A stretch of DNA of 6,287 bases from positions 1-6,287 of the forward strand of contig JAGCIC010000128.1 in the NCBI GenBank assembly GCA_017648805.1. Reading direction: 5' to 3'. A program made the position numbers and the translations under genes. Of this stretch, positions 5,176-6,287 are shown in pieces. Positions within the stretch are counted from its first letter, which is position 1; every line of letters starts with the position of its first letter. The DNA comes from Clostridia bacterium. Lineage in GTDB: Bacteria; Bacillota_A; Clostridia; Christensenellales; Aristaeellaceae. The notes beneath the pieces were generated by a model. It was not told where the DNA came from and did not search any database. It saw nothing but the letters and a program-made list of their open reading frames with translations.

Positions 5176-5181
5176 AAAACC

Positions 5182-6063
5182 ATGAAACACAAAGCATCCC
5201 GCATCATCGTCCTGATATTGATAACGGCATTCACGGCGCTGACGCTGTACTCCGTGGTCAGCGCGCGCACGCTGCATCTCAAGTACGGCACCGTGCCCTT
5301 CAAAGGCACGGGCATGTTCAAGGTCGCGTATCTTAGCGACCTCAACATCTCGACTTCCTGGGGAGCGGACCGTGCCTTCCGCGCGATCAGGCGCGTATGC
5401 GGGGAGGGCGCGGACGTGCTGCTCATAAACGGCGTGTCTTCGCCCTCGCTGACCGACGAGATAGGTCTGCTCACGGGGCTGCTCACGCATGAAGACCTGG
5501 ACGCGAAACTGGTCGCCGCCCGCCTGCGCCTGAATGAGCGGCTCAGGGAACTGAACCTGCCGGGCGGCATATACGCCACGCTCTCGGAAAACGAGCCCGC
5601 GCCCACAAACGAGGAGATGCACGGCCCGGTCACCTACCTGGGCGGCTACGCCCGGGCCACGGTGCGGGGCAGCACGCTCAACATATTCGGCTTTTCGCCC
5701 CAGATGGCGGCGTCCACCAACTCACTCAGGCTCGGCAACACGGGCAGCGGGCCCATGCTGGTGATGTTCTCTTCGCCCGTTTACTACAACCAGGCGGCGC
5801 TAGCGGCGAACAGCCGGGGCGGCGGTCAGAGCAGCTACTTTTTCCTGTGCGGCGGCACTTACGACGGGCAGATAAAAGTGGCGGGCGAGCCGCTTCTGAA
5901 CCGGAAAGAGCTCAAAAACCTGTACGAGACCACGGACAAAAACGGCGTCTATTCCGACAAAAGCGGCTACAGGATGCTTCTGAGCCCCGGAGTCGGCACC
6001 CGCTACCTGCCCCTGCGCCTGGGCACGGAGAGCTCGGCGTATCTGATGAAGGTGGGGGAGTAG
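5182..6063 (+). CDS. Membrane-anchored, apparently inactive metallophosphoesterase-like protein (YkuE/YaeI-type pseudoenzyme)
   Basis: The 293-residue product has an N-terminal transmembrane anchor (about residues 7-27), then an extracytoplasmic domain whose motif order follows calcineurin-like phosphoesterases of the YkuE/YaeI type. Motif I is YLSDLNI at 50-56 (family SDLHI; H replaced by N55). Motif II is DVLLINGV at 78-85 (family TGD; D replaced by V85). Motif III is GIYATLSENE at 129-138 (family GNHE/D; N and H replaced by E136 and N137). Motif IV is MFSSP at 195-199 (family HSP; H replaced by S197). Motif V is GGTYDGQ at 224-230 (family GHTHGGQ; both H lost). The C-terminal SPGVGTRYLPLRLG (268-281) matches the family's closing SRGLGTSxxPLRxG. 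Of the metal ligands only D53 survives, so hydrolysis is unlikely. The frame is open and the C-terminus complete, which argues against a decaying gene. It is divergent from the DUF5711-like gene. Function is unknown; binding or sensing is plausible. Confidence 0.85.
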   Translation: MKHKASRIIVLILITAFTALTLYSVVSARTLHLKYGTVPFKGTGMFKVAYLSDLNISTSWGADRAFRAIRRVCGEGADVLLINGVSSPSLTDEIGLLTGLLTHEDLDAKLVAARLRLNERLRELNLPGGIYATLSENEPAPTNEEMHGPVTYLGGYARATVRGSTLNIFGFSPQMAASTNSLRLGNTGSGPMLVMFSSPVYYNQAALAANSRGGGQSSYFFLCGGTYDGQIKVAGEPLLNRKELKNLYETTDKNGVYSDKSGYRMLLSPGVGTRYLPLRLGTESSAYLMKVGE

Positions 6064-6068
6064 GGGGG

Positions 6069-6103
6069 AGCTGTGAGCTATTAGCTATTAGCTTTTAGCT
6101 TTG
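6069..6103. repeat. AGCT heptad array downstream of the phosphoesterase-like gene
   Basis: AGCT recurs at 6069, 6076, 6083, 6090 and 6097, five exact units with variable triplets GTG, ATT, ATT, TTT and TTG. The array begins five bases after the TAG stop. It is followed by GGCTGACG at 6107-6114 and again at 6120-6127. Confidence 0.8.
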
Positions 6104-6154
6104 AGAGGCTGACGCAAACGGCTGACGACACCGAAGCGTAAGAACTGCCCTTAT

Positions 6155-6287
6155 GCGTCATCGCGAATGCGCGAATGGGAGTGAATTTGCGTCCGGTGGA
6201 CGTCAATTCACTACCGCTTTTACGGAACGCTCGCAGCTCTGGAAGCCCACTGGGCTTCCATTCACTCCTGCTTTTACGGAACGCTCG
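6155..6287. repeat. Second copy of the hairpin repeat element, continuing past the window
   Basis: The block 6155-6186 matches 3624-3655. It leads into a hairpin at 6180-6212: 15-bp arms with two mismatches, loop GGT, outer sequence AGTGAATT/AATTCACT. An 18-bp sequence GCTTTTACGGAACGCTCG occurs at 6216-6233 and again at 6270-6287, a 54-bp period. Between them is a perfect 9-bp hairpin (6240-6260, loop ACT) whose flank ATTCACT shows that this unit is inverted relative to those at 3650-3770. No gene is visible from 6064 to the window end. Confidence 0.7.

Noticed and set aside
5182..6063. Pseudogene call for the phosphoesterase-like gene
   Set aside because: No frameshift or internal stop is present, structural residues and the C-terminal end are kept, and it has its own promoter; loss is confined to catalytic positions.

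Overview
The window looks like chromosomal DNA of a GC-rich member of the Bacillota, most likely an uncultured, host-associated clostridial lineage. The reasons are the mix of a secreted BspA-type leucine-rich repeat protein, a TagF/TagB-type CDP-glycerol glycerophosphotransferase, a DUF5711-like membrane-anchored propeller and a YkuE-like phosphoesterase relative, together with purine-rich ribosome binding sites and a consensus sigma-A promoter. The lineage is inferred from gene content only. No rRNA, tRNA, transposase or CRISPR array is visible.

Layout. Reading leftward on the minus strand from about 3480: a secreted BspA-type LRR protein (3480-2245), hypA for [NiFe]-hydrogenase nickel insertion (2222-1878), a CDP-glycerol:polyol glycerophosphotransferase-like enzyme (1715-558) and ybeY, the rRNA-maturation endoribonuclease (498-10). 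All four run the same way but have little in common functionally. Only the LRR/hypA pair is tightly spaced (22 bp). The others are separated by gaps filled with short repeats. To the right, a minus-strand DUF5711-like gene (4994-3915) and a plus-strand metallophosphoesterase-like gene (5182-6063) diverge from a compact pair of back-to-back sigma-A promoters (5029-5093). The window ends in 224 bp of repeat-rich noncoding DNA.

Two things stand out. First, the protein at 5182-6063 keeps the scaffold of a YkuE/YaeI-type calcineurin-like phosphoesterase, but the metal-binding residue at nearly every motif has been replaced, so it looks like a dedicated pseudoenzyme anchored in the membrane. Second, the gaps between genes hold two kinds of structured repeat. 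One is a strictly 7-bp-phased array in which AGCT is constant and three bases vary, often paired with a GC-rich hairpin with a 4-nt loop and often starting at a TAG stop codon. The other is a hairpin repeat with constant flanks (AGTGAAT) and a constant RGT loop, whose stems change by paired substitutions. It occurs as a 40-bp tandem array at 3650-3770 and again at 6155-6287. One 7-bp array fills the whole 5' leader of the phosphoesterase-like gene, between its -10 box and its start codon.
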